From NCBI RefSeq assembly GCF_040611135.1, contig NZ_JBEXNL010000011.1, positions 62,001 to 126,000 of the forward strand: a stretch of DNA of 64,000 bases, in the 5' to 3' direction. The DNA comes from Tsukamurella sp040611135 (GTDB lineage Bacteria; Actinomycetota; Actinomycetes; Mycobacteriales; Mycobacteriaceae). Position numbers and translations under genes: made by a program. The notes under the pieces are model-generated. The model was not told the origin of the DNA. It worked only from the letters and a program-made list of their open reading frames with translations, and searched no databases. This document shows positions 1 to 8,091 of this stretch, one piece after another (position 1 is the stretch's first letter; the number at the start of each line of letters is the position of its first letter).

Positions 1-35
1 GTTCGGCGCCGGACGTTCCGGCCCGCGTCGAGTAG
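1..35 (+). CDS. Possible 3' end of an upstream gene
   Basis: Frame 3 is open from the window edge to a TAG at 33-35, giving a ten-residue tail that ends in ARVE. The TAG sits just before the AGGAGG ribosome binding site of the kinase that starts at base 44, as expected if an upstream gene is co-transcribed with it. The fragment is too short to identify and could be non-coding. Confidence 0.3.
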   Translation, partial: SAPDVPARVE

Positions 36-43
36 GAGGAGAG

Positions 44-1588
44 ATGACGCCGAAGGAGATCTCCGGGTACCGCGTCGTGCGGCGTCTCGGCGCAGGTGGA
101 ATGGGCGAGGTGTTCCTCGTGGAGCACCCTCGGCTGCCGAGGCAGGACGCACTGAAACTGCTCGGCCCGCAGTTCGGCGGAGATCCGAACTTCGCGGCGC
201 GGTTCCTGCGCGAGGCCGACATCCTGGCCGGGCTCCGCCACCCCAACATCGTCACGATCTACGACCGCGGCGAATTCGAGGACCGGCTGTGGCTGGCCAT
301 GGAGTACGTCGAGGGCGAGGACGCGGCGCAGTACCTGCGCACGCGTGGCCCGCTGCCGCCGCCGACGGTCGCGGACGTGCTCGACCAGGTGGGCAGTGCG
401 CTGGACTGGGCCTGGACCGAGCGCACGCTGACGCACCGTGACGTCAAACCCGGCAACATCCTGCTCGAACCGTCCCGGTCCGGGCGCCCGCCGGTGGTGA
501 AGCTCGTCGACTTCGGTATCGCCAAGGCGAGCGACGACGCCAGCTCGCTGACCGCGACCGGCGTCGCCGTGGGCACGATGGCCTACCTCGCGCCCGAGGT
601 GATCGAGGGCAGGCCGCTCGACAACCGGGCCGATGAGTACTCGCTGGCGTGCACGGCCTTCGAGCTGCTCACCGGCACCCCGCCGTTCGGTCCCGGCTCG
701 CCCAGCTCGGTGATGATGGCGCATCTGAGTGCGCCGGTGCCCGATCCGGCGTCGCGGCTCGCCGGGCTGCCGCCCGGGTTGGCCGCGGTCTTCGCACGGG
801 CGATGGCGAAACAGCCGCGGGACCGTTACGCCGACAACGCCGAGTTCGCCCGCGCGTTCCGGGCGGGTCTCGTCGCCGCACGGCCGGACGGACGGCCCAC
901 CGTCGGGCCGATGTCGCCGCACCGGCCTCCCGCCGCGCCTCCGACGACGATCCAGCAGACGCCCCCGCCCGCGCCGGTGCCCGCGTATGTGCCGCATCCC
1001 ACCCCGGTGCCCGCGCCGCAGGCGCGGGGGAACGGACGGGTGATCGGCCTCGTGGCGTTCATCGCGGTGCTGGTCGTAGCCCTCGGCGTCGTCGGGTACC
1101 TGGTGTTCGGGCGCTCGGGCTCCGGCTCGGCGGCCCCGACGGTGACCGCGACCGCGCCGCCCGGTGGGGCGACGGGAGGGGCGACAGAGGCACCGTCGAC
1201 CACCGGTGCGACGACGAGCGCACGGGTCCCGACGGTGCCCGGCACGGACGCCTACGGCTTCGTCGGCAGCCCCGCCCGGTGCGCGGGCGGAGAGACTCTC
1301 GAGGTCGCGATGCTCACCTCCGGCGCCGGATCCGGCTCGCGGGTGGTGATCTGCAGCTCCGGCGGCACGTACACGTATCGCGGCGCCCGCGCGTCCGGCG
1401 ACAACAGCGGCCTCACGCTGCCCGCGACGGTCGCCGGCGCGGGCGTCTACCGCGCACGGAACCCCGATCCGCAGGGTGAGGCGCGCAACGACACGATCTA
1501 CACCGTGAGTGCCGGCGGGTTGGTCATCGCGCGCGGGGACGGGCGGTCAGTGGCATCCGAGCCCGCCCGGTCCGTCTGGACGCGCTGA
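44..1588 (+). CDS. Membrane-anchored Ser/Thr protein kinase (Hanks type)
   Basis: This 514-residue receptor-like kinase has a cytoplasmic catalytic domain at about residues 9-270. It has the glycine loop LGAGGMGEV (15-23), catalytic Lys38, HRD with Asp133 and DFG with Asp155, and a Thr-rich activation loop before the APE. A Pro-rich linker (about 285-330) leads to one transmembrane helix near 333-355. A Thr/Ser-rich stretch and a small outer domain of about 110 residues follow; the domain has two cysteines and no PASTA repeats. The start has a strong AGGAGG site about 5 bases upstream. The kinase domain closely resembles that of the kinase-cyclophilin fusion at 33238-35232, so the two look like paralogues. 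An FHA protein and a PP2C phosphatase encoded 3-5 kb downstream could be signalling partners. The ligand is unknown. Confidence 0.93.
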   Translation: MTPKEISGYRVVRRLGAGGMGEVFLVEHPRLPRQDALKLLGPQFGGDPNFAARFLREADILAGLRHPNIVTIYDRGEFEDRLWLAMEYVEGEDAAQYLRTRGPLPPPTVADVLDQVGSALDWAWTERTLTHRDVKPGNILLEPSRSGRPPVVKLVDFGIAKASDDASSLTATGVAVGTMAYLAPEVIEGRPLDNRADEYSLACTAFELLTGTPPFGPGSPSSVMMAHLSAPVPDPASRLAGLPPGLAAVFARAMAKQPRDRYADNAEFARAFRAGLVAARPDGRPTVGPMSPHRPPAAPPTTIQQTPPPAPVPAYVPHPTPVPAPQARGNGRVIGLVAFIAVLVVALGVVGYLVFGRSGSGSAAPTVTATAPPGGATGGATEAPSTTGATTSARVPTVPGTDAYGFVGSPARCAGGETLEVAMLTSGAGSGSRVVICSSGGTYTYRGARASGDNSGLTLPATVAGAGVYRARNPDPQGEARNDTIYTVSAGGLVIARGDGRSVASEPARSVWTR

Positions 1589-1658
1589 TCCCGTCCGGCC
1601 CCCCAGTCGTCGTGGCCGTCACGGCCACCCGCCCTGCTCCCGAGGGCCGGGCGCTCAC

Positions 1659-1725
1659 TCCCGCGGGAGAAAATCACCGAGCATCGGGTTGCAACCCCGG
1701 ATTCGGTGAAGACTTCCCGCGGGAG
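1659..1725. repeat. 67-bp palindromic repeat, copy A
   Basis: TCCCGCGGGA at 1659-1668 and TTCCCGCGGGAG at 1714-1725 bracket a central 12-base palindrome GGGTTGCAACCC (1686-1697). The outer arms are also mutually complementary (GCGGGA...CACCGA against TCGGTGA...TCCCGC), so the unit can fold as one long hairpin. It aligns without gaps to copy B at 2770-2836 (48 of 67 matches by hand count). It overlaps the 3' end of the minus-strand AbiEi-like gene, whose last codons are therefore repeat-derived. Confidence 0.75.
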
Positions 1726-2630
1726 GAGCTGTCCAGGAGGAGGCCGTGGGGCCGGAGGGCATCCTGCAGCTTGGTCCGCAGACGATCCGGCTCCTTGCAG
1801 TCCTTCCAACGCCAATGCGTCGGCCACAGGCCGCGGTCCATGAGTTCGGTGTCGCGCTTCAGTCGCGCCGCGGCGTCGAAGCCCTTCTTCTCCTTGCCCT
1901 CACCGTCGAACTCGCCGACGACGATCCCACCGAAGAGGAAGTCCACCCGCGCCTCGAGTGCGCCGGCAGGGGTGAAGAACTCGCGCTGCAGGTCGGGGCG
2001 TGGGATCTCCGGCCAGGTCAGCATCAACGCCCGGCTGCGGGATTCGCCGACAGACTCCGATCGGCCGTCCGCCTCGGGAAGTGCCGCGCGCAGCATCGCT
2101 ATGCCTCTTCGTCTGCCCAGGCGATCCATCGCCGCGTGGAGCTCGTCGAGGGTGACGCCCACCCGCAGGGCCGCGTCCAGGGCGCAGATCGCCTGCTCGA
2201 AGTCGCCCGCGAGCGCGAGGTCGAGCGCCGTTCGCGCGATCGTCGTCACCGCGATGCCCTCGACGACCGTGATGTCCTCGGCATCCAGGCGCCGGATGTG
2301 CACGCGCCGTTTCCCGTCGACGGTGCCGCCGCGCCGTCCGTCCCGTGTGAAGTCGACCGTCTTCCAGTCGCGGGTCAGCGCCTCCATCCCGAGGAGTGCC
2401 GCCGCCGCTGCGTGACTCAGAACCAGATTCGCGCCCGATCGTTCCGCCGCCGCTCGGGCGGACAGCGCGAGCTCGACCCACGGCTCGAGTCTCTTCCCCT
2501 GGTGGTAGCTGCCACGCCACACCCTGGTCATCTGTCCATCGTTGAGCCATCGTCGGATCTTGCGGTCGGTACCGCCCGTCGCGATCAATTCCTGCCGGTG
2601 CTTGCGCAGCACCGATTCGCCGTCAGTCAT
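1674..2630 (-). CDS. AbiEi-like antitoxin-domain protein with DUF559/PD-(D/E)XK-like C-terminus
   Basis: The 318-residue protein begins at ATG 2630 behind a GGGGGAA stretch; the open frame continues upstream but loses coding character. The first 60 residues look like the winged-helix AbiEi/'type IV toxin-antitoxin antitoxin' region (RKIRRWLNDGQMTRVWRGSY). A middle part follows, with the TIARTALDLAL segment common in such proteins. The C-terminal third has the VDFLF...GEFDGEGK pattern (Asp, Glu-X-Asp, Lys) of DUF559/Vsr-like nuclease folds. No AbiEii-type nucleotidyltransferase lies beside it, so it is a solitary gene. Palindromic repeats flank it on both sides, which suggests past mobility or autoregulation. 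Family assignment is from motif memory; the function is unknown. Confidence 0.75.
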   Translation of the reverse strand: MTDGESVLRKHRQELIATGGTDRKIRRWLNDGQMTRVWRGSYHQGKRLEPWVELALSARAAAERSGANLVLSHAAAAALLGMEALTRDWKTVDFTRDGRRGGTVDGKRRVHIRRLDAEDITVVEGIAVTTIARTALDLALAGDFEQAICALDAALRVGVTLDELHAAMDRLGRRRGIAMLRAALPEADGRSESVGESRSRALMLTWPEIPRPDLQREFFTPAGALEARVDFLFGGIVVGEFDGEGKEKKGFDAAARLKRDTELMDRGLWPTHWRWKDCKEPDRLRTKLQDALRPHGLLLDSSSRGKSSPNPGLQPDAR

Positions 2631-2769
2631 CGTGGTTCCCCCGAACCTCGGCGCCCCCACGCCGTCGGATTGGATTCTCCCTGAATGATGACCGGCACGG
2701 CGGCGATCGAGAAAGGCCGACCGGCGCCGATACAGGGCATGGAACCGCCGTGGGCGCCGGTGCGGCGAT

Positions 2770-2836
2770 TGCCGCGGGAGGTTCCCACCAAGACGGGGGT
2801 TGTATCCATCTATTCGGTGAGAACTTCCCGCGGGAG
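2770..2836. repeat. 67-bp palindromic repeat, copy B
   Basis: This second full copy lies about 140 bases upstream of the AbiEi-like start codon, in the same orientation as copy A. Its arms pair well: GCGGGAGGTTCCCACCA on the left matches the reverse complement of TTCGGTGAGAACTTCCCGC in about 16 of 19 positions, around a loop of about 20 bases. The segment ATTCGGTGA..ACTTCCCGCGGGAG is nearly identical in the two copies. The centre is degraded compared with copy A. Confidence 0.75.
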
Positions 2837-2856
2837 CGCGGAGGCACCGTCGAAAA

Positions 2857-2887
2857 GTCCCGCGGGAGAGAACAAGTCCCGCAGGAC
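2857..2887. repeat. Partial repeat: two further CCCGCGGG-type palindromes
   Basis: GTCCCGCGGGA at 2857-2867 and GTCCCGCAGGAC at 2876-2887 lie just beyond copy B. They resemble its end palindromes without the middle. They may be a decayed third copy or extra binding sites for the same protein. The sequence between copy B and this element contains no recognisable gene. Confidence 0.5.
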
Positions 2888-2901
2888 GAAGGACGTGGCC
2901 G

Positions 2902-3266
2902 TCACATTGAGGTGATGACGGGGCCGTCTGCCCCGGCTTCGACGGTGACGACACGGCCGTCGCGATGAGCGGCCGTGAGCACGCCGTCGGTGTCGCGGAT
3001 GACCCAGTTCTCCGCCCTAGGTCGATCGCCATGTCGACCTCGTCGGCGACCGGACGGTGGATCGCGAACTCCGCGGTGGACGCGCTGATCCGAGGGAGCG
3101 TCCCGTGCGCGATGTCGTCCGCAGTCAGGTACTCGTCCTCTCCGTCCGGCGACGGCGCCAGGGACCAGCGGGCCACGAAGTCCTCGACGGCCGCGGGCGC
3201 GAAGCCCGGTCCGACCTGAAGATCCGTGTCGATGAGGAACGGGAGAACGCCGACGGTGATGCTCAC
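2902..3266 (-). pseudogene. Small hypothetical gene interrupted by a one-base frameshift
   Basis: From GTG 3266 the minus strand encodes a protein-like segment (MSITVGVLPFLIDTDLQ...) down to ...VDMAIDLG near 3010. Good coding sequence then continues in a different frame (AENWVIRDTDGVLTA...) to a TGA at 2902. The span is 365 bases, one short of 122 codons. One extra G in the short G run at CCTAGGGCGG (about 3010-3020) would restore a single frame. I do not recognise the family. It is either a recent frameshift or a base-call error. It reads away from pdxS, with about 180 bp of shared upstream space. Confidence 0.6.
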
Positions 3267-3445
3267 GGACGGGGCGTCGCTCTGCGCGAATGCCTACACA
3301 TGCCGCCACTGTATCGGCGATGTCGTGAAGTGCATGTCGTCTGTGATGTCCGCGTGCGCGCGCCCCGGCGACCCGGGCTGGGAACGGCGCACCGTCATCG
3401 GGAATACTGGAGCCCCCACACGTCCAGCTACGAGGAGATCCGTCA

Positions 3446-4351
3446 GTGTCCACTGATCCCCAGACCGCACCCGTCACCGGCACCGCGCGCGTCAAGCGCG
3501 GCATGGCCGAGATGTTGAAGGGCGGCGTGATCATGGACGTGGTCACCCCCGAGCAGGCGAAGATCGCCGAGGACGCCGGCGCGGTGGCCGTCATGGCGCT
3601 CGAGCGCGTCCCGGCCGACATCCGCGCGCAGGGCGGCGTGAGCCGCATGTCCGACCCGGACATGATCGACGGCATCATCGAGGCCGTCAGCATCCCCGTC
3701 ATGGCGAAGGCCCGCATCGGGCACTTCGTCGAGGCGCAGATCCTGCAGGCGCTGGGCGTCGACTACATCGACGAGTCCGAGGTGCTGACCCCGGCCGACT
3801 ACGCCAACCACATCGACAAGTTCGCCTTCACGGTGCCCTTCGTCTGCGGCGCGACCAACCTCGGTGAGGCCCTGCGTCGCATCACCGAGGGCGCCGCGAT
3901 GATCCGCAGCAAGGGCGAGGCCGGCACCGGTGACGTGTCGAACGCCACCACCCACATGCGCAAGATCCGCGACGAGATCCGCCGCCTGACCTCGCTGCCC
4001 GAGGACGAGCTGTACGTCGCGGCCAAGGAGCTGCAGGCCCCGTACGACCTGGTCGTCGAGGTCGCCAAGAACGGCAAGCTGCCGGTCACCCTGTTCACCG
4101 CGGGCGGCATCGCGACCCCGGCCGACGCGGCGATGATGATGCAGCTCGGCGCCGAGGGCGTCTTCGTGGGCTCGGGCATCTTCAAGTCCGGCAACCCCGA
4201 GCAGCGGGCCAAGGCCATCGTGGCCGCGACCACGTTCTACGACGACCCCGCCAAGCTCGCCGAGGTTTCGCGCGGCCTGGGTGAGGCCATGGTCGGGATC
4301 AACGTCGATGACATCCCGCAGCCCCACCGCCTCGCGGAACGCGGCTGGTAA
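3446..4351 (+). CDS. pdxS: Pyridoxal 5'-phosphate synthase subunit PdxS
   Basis: PdxS condenses ribose 5-phosphate, glyceraldehyde 3-phosphate and ammonia into pyridoxal 5'-phosphate in the cytoplasm, using ammonia supplied by PdxT. The 301-residue protein is the usual length and strongly conserved: RVKRGMAEMLKGGVIMDVV near the N-terminus, the MALERVPADIR segment, the catalytic-lysine region MAKARIGHF and the phosphate loop VGSGIFKS. It starts at GTG with GAGGAG upstream; AATACT near 3404 could be a -10 element. Its partner pdxT is not adjacent but 3.1 kb downstream, after the RDD-FHA, PP2C and thioesterase genes. In M. tuberculosis only the thioesterase separates the two. Confidence 0.97.
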   Translation: MSTDPQTAPVTGTARVKRGMAEMLKGGVIMDVVTPEQAKIAEDAGAVAVMALERVPADIRAQGGVSRMSDPDMIDGIIEAVSIPVMAKARIGHFVEAQILQALGVDYIDESEVLTPADYANHIDKFAFTVPFVCGATNLGEALRRITEGAAMIRSKGEAGTGDVSNATTHMRKIRDEIRRLTSLPEDELYVAAKELQAPYDLVVEVAKNGKLPVTLFTAGGIATPADAAMMMQLGAEGVFVGSGIFKSGNPEQRAKAIVAATTFYDDPAKLAEVSRGLGEAMVGINVDDIPQPHRLAERGW

Positions 4352-4447
4352 CGGCATGTCGCCCGCCGGTGTCGGGGGATTCGCGCTAGCGTCGGTGCTG
4401 CGCATGTCGGGTGACACCGGAAAATCGTGAAATCAGTGAGGCGGAGG

Positions 4448-5788
4448 ATGTCAGACCAAGCAACGGCCAGGGCCACCGACGGGTACGGGGCACAGACGAC
4501 CGTGGCCTTGGGCGGCTCGCGGGTGGAGTCGGCGCCGGTGGCGCTGCGCGTGCTCGCGTACATCGCGGATCTGTGTATCGCGTCCACCGCGGTCGCCATC
4601 GCCCTGATCATCGACGTGGCCGCCGGGCTCGAGATGGGCTGGATATTCGTCGGGATCGGCGCGGCGGTCGCGATCATCGCCTCGATCGTGCTGCACGGTG
4701 TGTTCGGTGCCAGCCCCGGAAAGATCCTCGCCGGCCTCAAGGTCGTCGATGCGGACTCGCACCGCGTGGTGGGGTTCCCGGCCGCCGCCATCCGTTCCGT
4801 CGTGTTCAACGTGCTGGCGCCGCTGGTCTACTTGCCGGGCTGGTCCGTTCTGGCCGACGGTGCCCGGCGCGGCGTCCACGAGAAGGCATCCCGCACGACG
4901 ACGGTCGACGAGGCCGATGTCGCGACGGTCGTCCGCGCGCCTGCCCCGGCACCGTCGGGCCCGCTGGGCGGACTGGTGACGGGCGAGCCGGACCGGGGGC
5001 TACAGCGCATCCCGACTCCGCTGCCCGAGGAGACCCGGATCGACCCGATCGGCGCCGAGGCGGCGACCGAGGTCGTCGAGGTCGAGGAGCCGCGCGAGCG
5101 CATGACGCCGCCCGAGCTGCCCCCGCTGCCCGACGACGTGCCGGGCCTGCGGCCGATCCCGCCGCGTTTCGGTCCGCCGCCCACCGAGGGCGACGAGCAG
5201 ACCGCCGCGTTCCCGCCCGCCGCGGCCTTCGCGCCGCCGCCTGCGGCACCGTCGGCGCCGGTCGCGCCGTCCCCGCAGGGCCCGACCCGCGAGGCCCCGT
5301 CGCCGCGGCCGATGCAGCAGCCGCCGCAGCCGCCGCAGCCGGCGCCCCGTCCGGGCGGTACCGCCCCGCAGGGCCGACACCCGGTGCAGCAGCCACCCGT
5401 GGGTCGCCCGCCGCAGCCCCGTCCGGGGGCGCCCGTTCCGGCACCGTCGGGCGGCGCGCCGATCGTGCTGCGGTTCGACGACGGGCACTCGGTGGACGTG
5501 CGCGGCGACGGGATCATCGGCCGCGAGCCGGTGCTGCCCGCGGGCGCGGACTCATCGACGATCACCAAGCACGTGCTGGTCGACGACACCGCGTCGGTGT
5601 CCAAGACGCACTTGCTGTTCGGGATCACCCGCGGTGAACTGTGGGTGGAGGACGTGGGCTCGACCAACGGGTCCGCGATCGCCTACGGCGATTCGTGGAC
5701 CGAGCTCACCAAGGGAATCAGGTACGCCGTGGAGAAGGGCAGCGTCGTGCACATGGGGCAGCGGAGTTTCAAGGTGTTCGGCGGATGA
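4448..5788 (+). CDS. RDD-family membrane protein with C-terminal FHA domain
   Basis: The protein has about 446 residues. Residues 25-160 form an RDD domain with two or three membrane helices (LRVLAYIADL..., VGIGAAVAIIASIVL) and the SPGKILAGLKVVD motif. A long Pro/Ala/Gln-rich linker follows. The last 95 residues are a forkhead-associated domain with the phosphothreonine-binding signature IIGREP, VSKTHLLF and VGSTNGS. FHA domains read Ser/Thr kinase output. The gene overlaps the PP2C phosphatase by four bases and lies 2.9 kb from a receptor kinase, so a phospho-signalling role is likely. GTG 4427 is an alternative start; ATG 4448 has GAGG at a better distance. Confidence 0.88.
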   Translation: MSDQATARATDGYGAQTTVALGGSRVESAPVALRVLAYIADLCIASTAVAIALIIDVAAGLEMGWIFVGIGAAVAIIASIVLHGVFGASPGKILAGLKVVDADSHRVVGFPAAAIRSVVFNVLAPLVYLPGWSVLADGARRGVHEKASRTTTVDEADVATVVRAPAPAPSGPLGGLVTGEPDRGLQRIPTPLPEETRIDPIGAEAATEVVEVEEPRERMTPPELPPLPDDVPGLRPIPPRFGPPPTEGDEQTAAFPPAAAFAPPPAAPSAPVAPSPQGPTREAPSPRPMQQPPQPPQPAPRPGGTAPQGRHPVQQPPVGRPPQPRPGAPVPAPSGGAPIVLRFDDGHSVDVRGDGIIGREPVLPAGADSSTITKHVLVDDTASVSKTHLLFGITRGELWVEDVGSTNGSAIAYGDSWTELTKGIRYAVEKGSVVHMGQRSFKVFGG

Positions 5789-6588
5789 CGACGGACGCGG
5801 GGGAGGCGCGCTCCGAGATCGTCTACGGGGTGCAGGGCGGCGTGTCCATGAAATGGGTCGCCATCAGTAATCCGGGGCGGGTGCGCCTGACCAACGAGGA
5901 CGGTGCGCTTACCGGCCCGGGCATGTTCCTGCTGGCCGACGGCATGGGCGGGCACGACGCGGGCGAGGTGGCGTCGGCCGCCGCGCTCGAGGCGCTCGCC
6001 GAGGTCTTCGGACCGGAGCCGGCGGAGGCGCAGGTCGTCATGGAGCAGGTCGTCGATCGGCTGCGCGATGCGCACGCGGCGATCGAGGCGATCGACTCCG
6101 AGACCGGCAAGCGCGCCGGAACGACGGTGACCGGCCTGCTGCTGACCACCTACGAGGGCGTGCCCCACTGGCTGGTCGTCAACATCGGCGACTCGCGGAC
6201 CTACCGGCTCGCGGAGGGCTACTTCGAACAGCTCACCGTCGACCATTCCCAGGTCCAGGAGCTGATCAACGGTGGCTTCCTCAGCCCTGAACAAGCGCGG
6301 GTCGATCCGCGACGCAACGTGATCACCCGCGCCCTCGGCGCCGGCATGGAGCCCGACGCGGACTTCTGGATCGTGCCGGCGCAGCCGCACGAGAAGCTGC
6401 TGGTGTGCTCGGACGGCCTCAACGGCGAGCTCACCGATGACGAGATCCGGCAGATCCTCGACTCGGACGTACCCATCGACGAGTGCGCCGATCAGCTCGT
6501 CGCCGCGGCACTGAACGCCGGCGGCCGCGACAACGTCACCGTGATCGTGGTCGACGCGACGACGGAACCGACCGATCCGGACTGGTGA
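5785..6588 (+). CDS. PP2C-family Ser/Thr protein phosphatase
   Basis: This 267-residue soluble, metal-dependent phosphatase has the PP2C motif order: VRLTNED (Asp39), LLADGMGGHDAG (Asp52, Gly53), a GTTVTGLLL strand, VNIGDSRTYRL, LLVCSDGLNGEL and the final GGRDNVTVIVVD metal ligand. ATG 5785 overlaps the stop of the FHA gene (ATGA), so the two are probably translated together. An internal start at Met22 would give the core domain only. It has no transmembrane helix, unlike PstP of M. tuberculosis. It probably reverses phosphorylation by the nearby Hanks-type kinases. Confidence 0.93.
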   Translation: MTTDAGEARSEIVYGVQGGVSMKWVAISNPGRVRLTNEDGALTGPGMFLLADGMGGHDAGEVASAAALEALAEVFGPEPAEAQVVMEQVVDRLRDAHAAIEAIDSETGKRAGTTVTGLLLTTYEGVPHWLVVNIGDSRTYRLAEGYFEQLTVDHSQVQELINGGFLSPEQARVDPRRNVITRALGAGMEPDADFWIVPAQPHEKLLVCSDGLNGELTDDEIRQILDSDVPIDECADQLVAAALNAGGRDNVTVIVVDATTEPTDPDW

Positions 6589-6608
6589 TGTAAGTAGAGT
6601 CATCCCTC

Positions 6609-7433
6609 GTGGCTGACATCGAAGCGCTGCTGAGTCTCGAGCAGATCGACCGCGACATCTTCCGCGGTATCCATGCACCGTCGATCCTCGCGCGCACCTT
6701 CGGTGGCCAGGTCGCGGGACAGGCGCTGCGCTCGGCGATCGAGACCGTCCCGGCCCAGATGCAGGTGCACTCGCTGCACGGCTACTTCCTCCGGCCCGGC
6801 AACCCGGACGCCGACACCGTGTTCCTCGTCGACCGGATCCGCGACGGCAGGTCGTTCTGCACGCGTCGCGTCAACGGCGTGCAGAACGGCGAGGCGATCT
6901 TCTCCATGTCCGCGTCGTTCCAGATCACCGGGCAGGAGGGCATCGAGCACGCCGATGAGATGCCGCCCGCTCCTGCCCCGGAGAGCGTGCCCAGTCCGCG
7001 CGAGGACCCGAACGCGTCCGAGGAGAGCCGGGGCCTGATCCAGGAGTGGAACACCTGGGACATCCGGATCGTGTCGCAGGACGTCACCGAGCCCTACCAG
7101 CGGCGCGCCTCGCACCAGCAGGTCTGGTTCAAGCACATCGGCCGGCTGCCGGACGATCAGAACATCCACACGAGTGCGCTCGCGTACATGTCCGACATGA
7201 CGCTGCTGACCTCCGCCCGCGTCGGGCATCCGGGCGTCGACACGCAGGTGGCGTCCCTGGACCACGCGATGTGGTTCCTGCGGCCCTTCCGCGCCGACGA
7301 ATGGCTGCTCTACGACCAGACCTCCCCGTCCGCCGGTGAGGGCCGCGCCCTGACCGCGGGGCGGATCTTCGCGCTCGACGGGACCCTGGTGGCCGTCGTG
7401 ATCCAGGAGGGCCTGCACCGGTTCCGGGAGTAG
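6609..7433 (+). CDS. tesB: Acyl-CoA thioesterase II
   Basis: TesB hydrolyses acyl-CoA to free fatty acid and CoA. The 274-residue protein has two hot-dog domains: residues 1-110 (FGGQVAGQAL, LHGYFLRPG) and about 140-274 (RASHQQVWFKHIG, ALAYMSDMTLL with the catalytic Asp region, SLDHAMWFLRPFRADEWLLYD). It starts at GTG 6609, 20 bases after the phosphatase gene, probably in the same transcript. It sits between pdxS and pdxT, as tesB2 does in M. tuberculosis. Confidence 0.95.
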   Translation: MADIEALLSLEQIDRDIFRGIHAPSILARTFGGQVAGQALRSAIETVPAQMQVHSLHGYFLRPGNPDADTVFLVDRIRDGRSFCTRRVNGVQNGEAIFSMSASFQITGQEGIEHADEMPPAPAPESVPSPREDPNASEESRGLIQEWNTWDIRIVSQDVTEPYQRRASHQQVWFKHIGRLPDDQNIHTSALAYMSDMTLLTSARVGHPGVDTQVASLDHAMWFLRPFRADEWLLYDQTSPSAGEGRALTAGRIFALDGTLVAVVIQEGLHRFRE

Positions 7434-7452
7434 CCGCCTAGGCTGGCTCTCC

Positions 7453-8058
7453 GTGACTGTGCGGATCGGGGTCCTTGCTCTCCAGGGTGACGTGCGCGAG
7501 CACCGTCAGGCGCTCGAGGCGGTGGGGGCGAACACTGCGGTCGTGCGCACGGTGGCCGACCTGGCGGCCGTTGACGGCATCGTCGTCCCCGGCGGCGAGT
7601 CGACCACCATGAGTCGACTGCTCGGCGTCTTCGACCTGTTCGACCCGCTCCGCGACGCGCTCGCCGACGGCCTGCCGGCGTACGGATCGTGCGCCGGGAT
7701 GATCATGCTCGCCTCCGAGGTGCTCGACACGCGGCCCGACGCGCGCTGCCTCGGCGCGATCGACATGACGGTGCGCCGGAACGCCTTCGGCCGGCAGGTG
7801 GACTCGTTCGAGACGGACCTCGAGGTGGCCGGGATCGACGGTGACCCGGTGCGCGCCGTGTTCATCCGCGCGCCGTGGGTGGAGCGGGTCGGGCCGGGCG
7901 TCCAGGTGCTGGCCAGGGTGCCCGACGGTGCCGGGGAGTCGGCGGGTACGGTGGTCGCTGTTCAGCAGGGTGTGACGATGGCCACATCCTTCCATCCCGA
8001 GGTCACCGGCGATCTGCGGATCCACCGGCGCTTCGTGGACGTCGTCCGGGGCGCGTGA
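7453..8058 (+). CDS. pdxT: Pyridoxal 5'-phosphate synthase glutaminase subunit PdxT
   Basis: This class I glutamine amidotransferase releases ammonia from glutamine and channels it to PdxS. The 201-residue protein shows GVLALQGDVREH at the N-terminus, the PGGEST oxyanion segment, the nucleophile Cys80 in GSCAGMI, and the His181/Glu183 pair in SFHPE. It starts at GTG 7453, 19 bases after tesB. Confidence 0.96.
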   Translation: MTVRIGVLALQGDVREHRQALEAVGANTAVVRTVADLAAVDGIVVPGGESTTMSRLLGVFDLFDPLRDALADGLPAYGSCAGMIMLASEVLDTRPDARCLGAIDMTVRRNAFGRQVDSFETDLEVAGIDGDPVRAVFIRAPWVERVGPGVQVLARVPDGAGESAGTVVAVQQGVTMATSFHPEVTGDLRIHRRFVDVVRGA

Positions 8059-8091
8059 CAGCGCCGTCGTAGGAGCAAGGGGAGTGGCTTC

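Noticed and set aside
1659..2887. CRISPR array
   Set aside because: There are only two full repeats, about 1.1 kb apart with a gene between them. There are no regular spacers and no cas genes.
1674..2887. Complete AbiE-type toxin-antitoxin pair
   Set aside because: No nucleotidyltransferase-like AbiEii gene is found on either side. The protein also has its own nuclease-like tail, so it is treated as a solitary gene.
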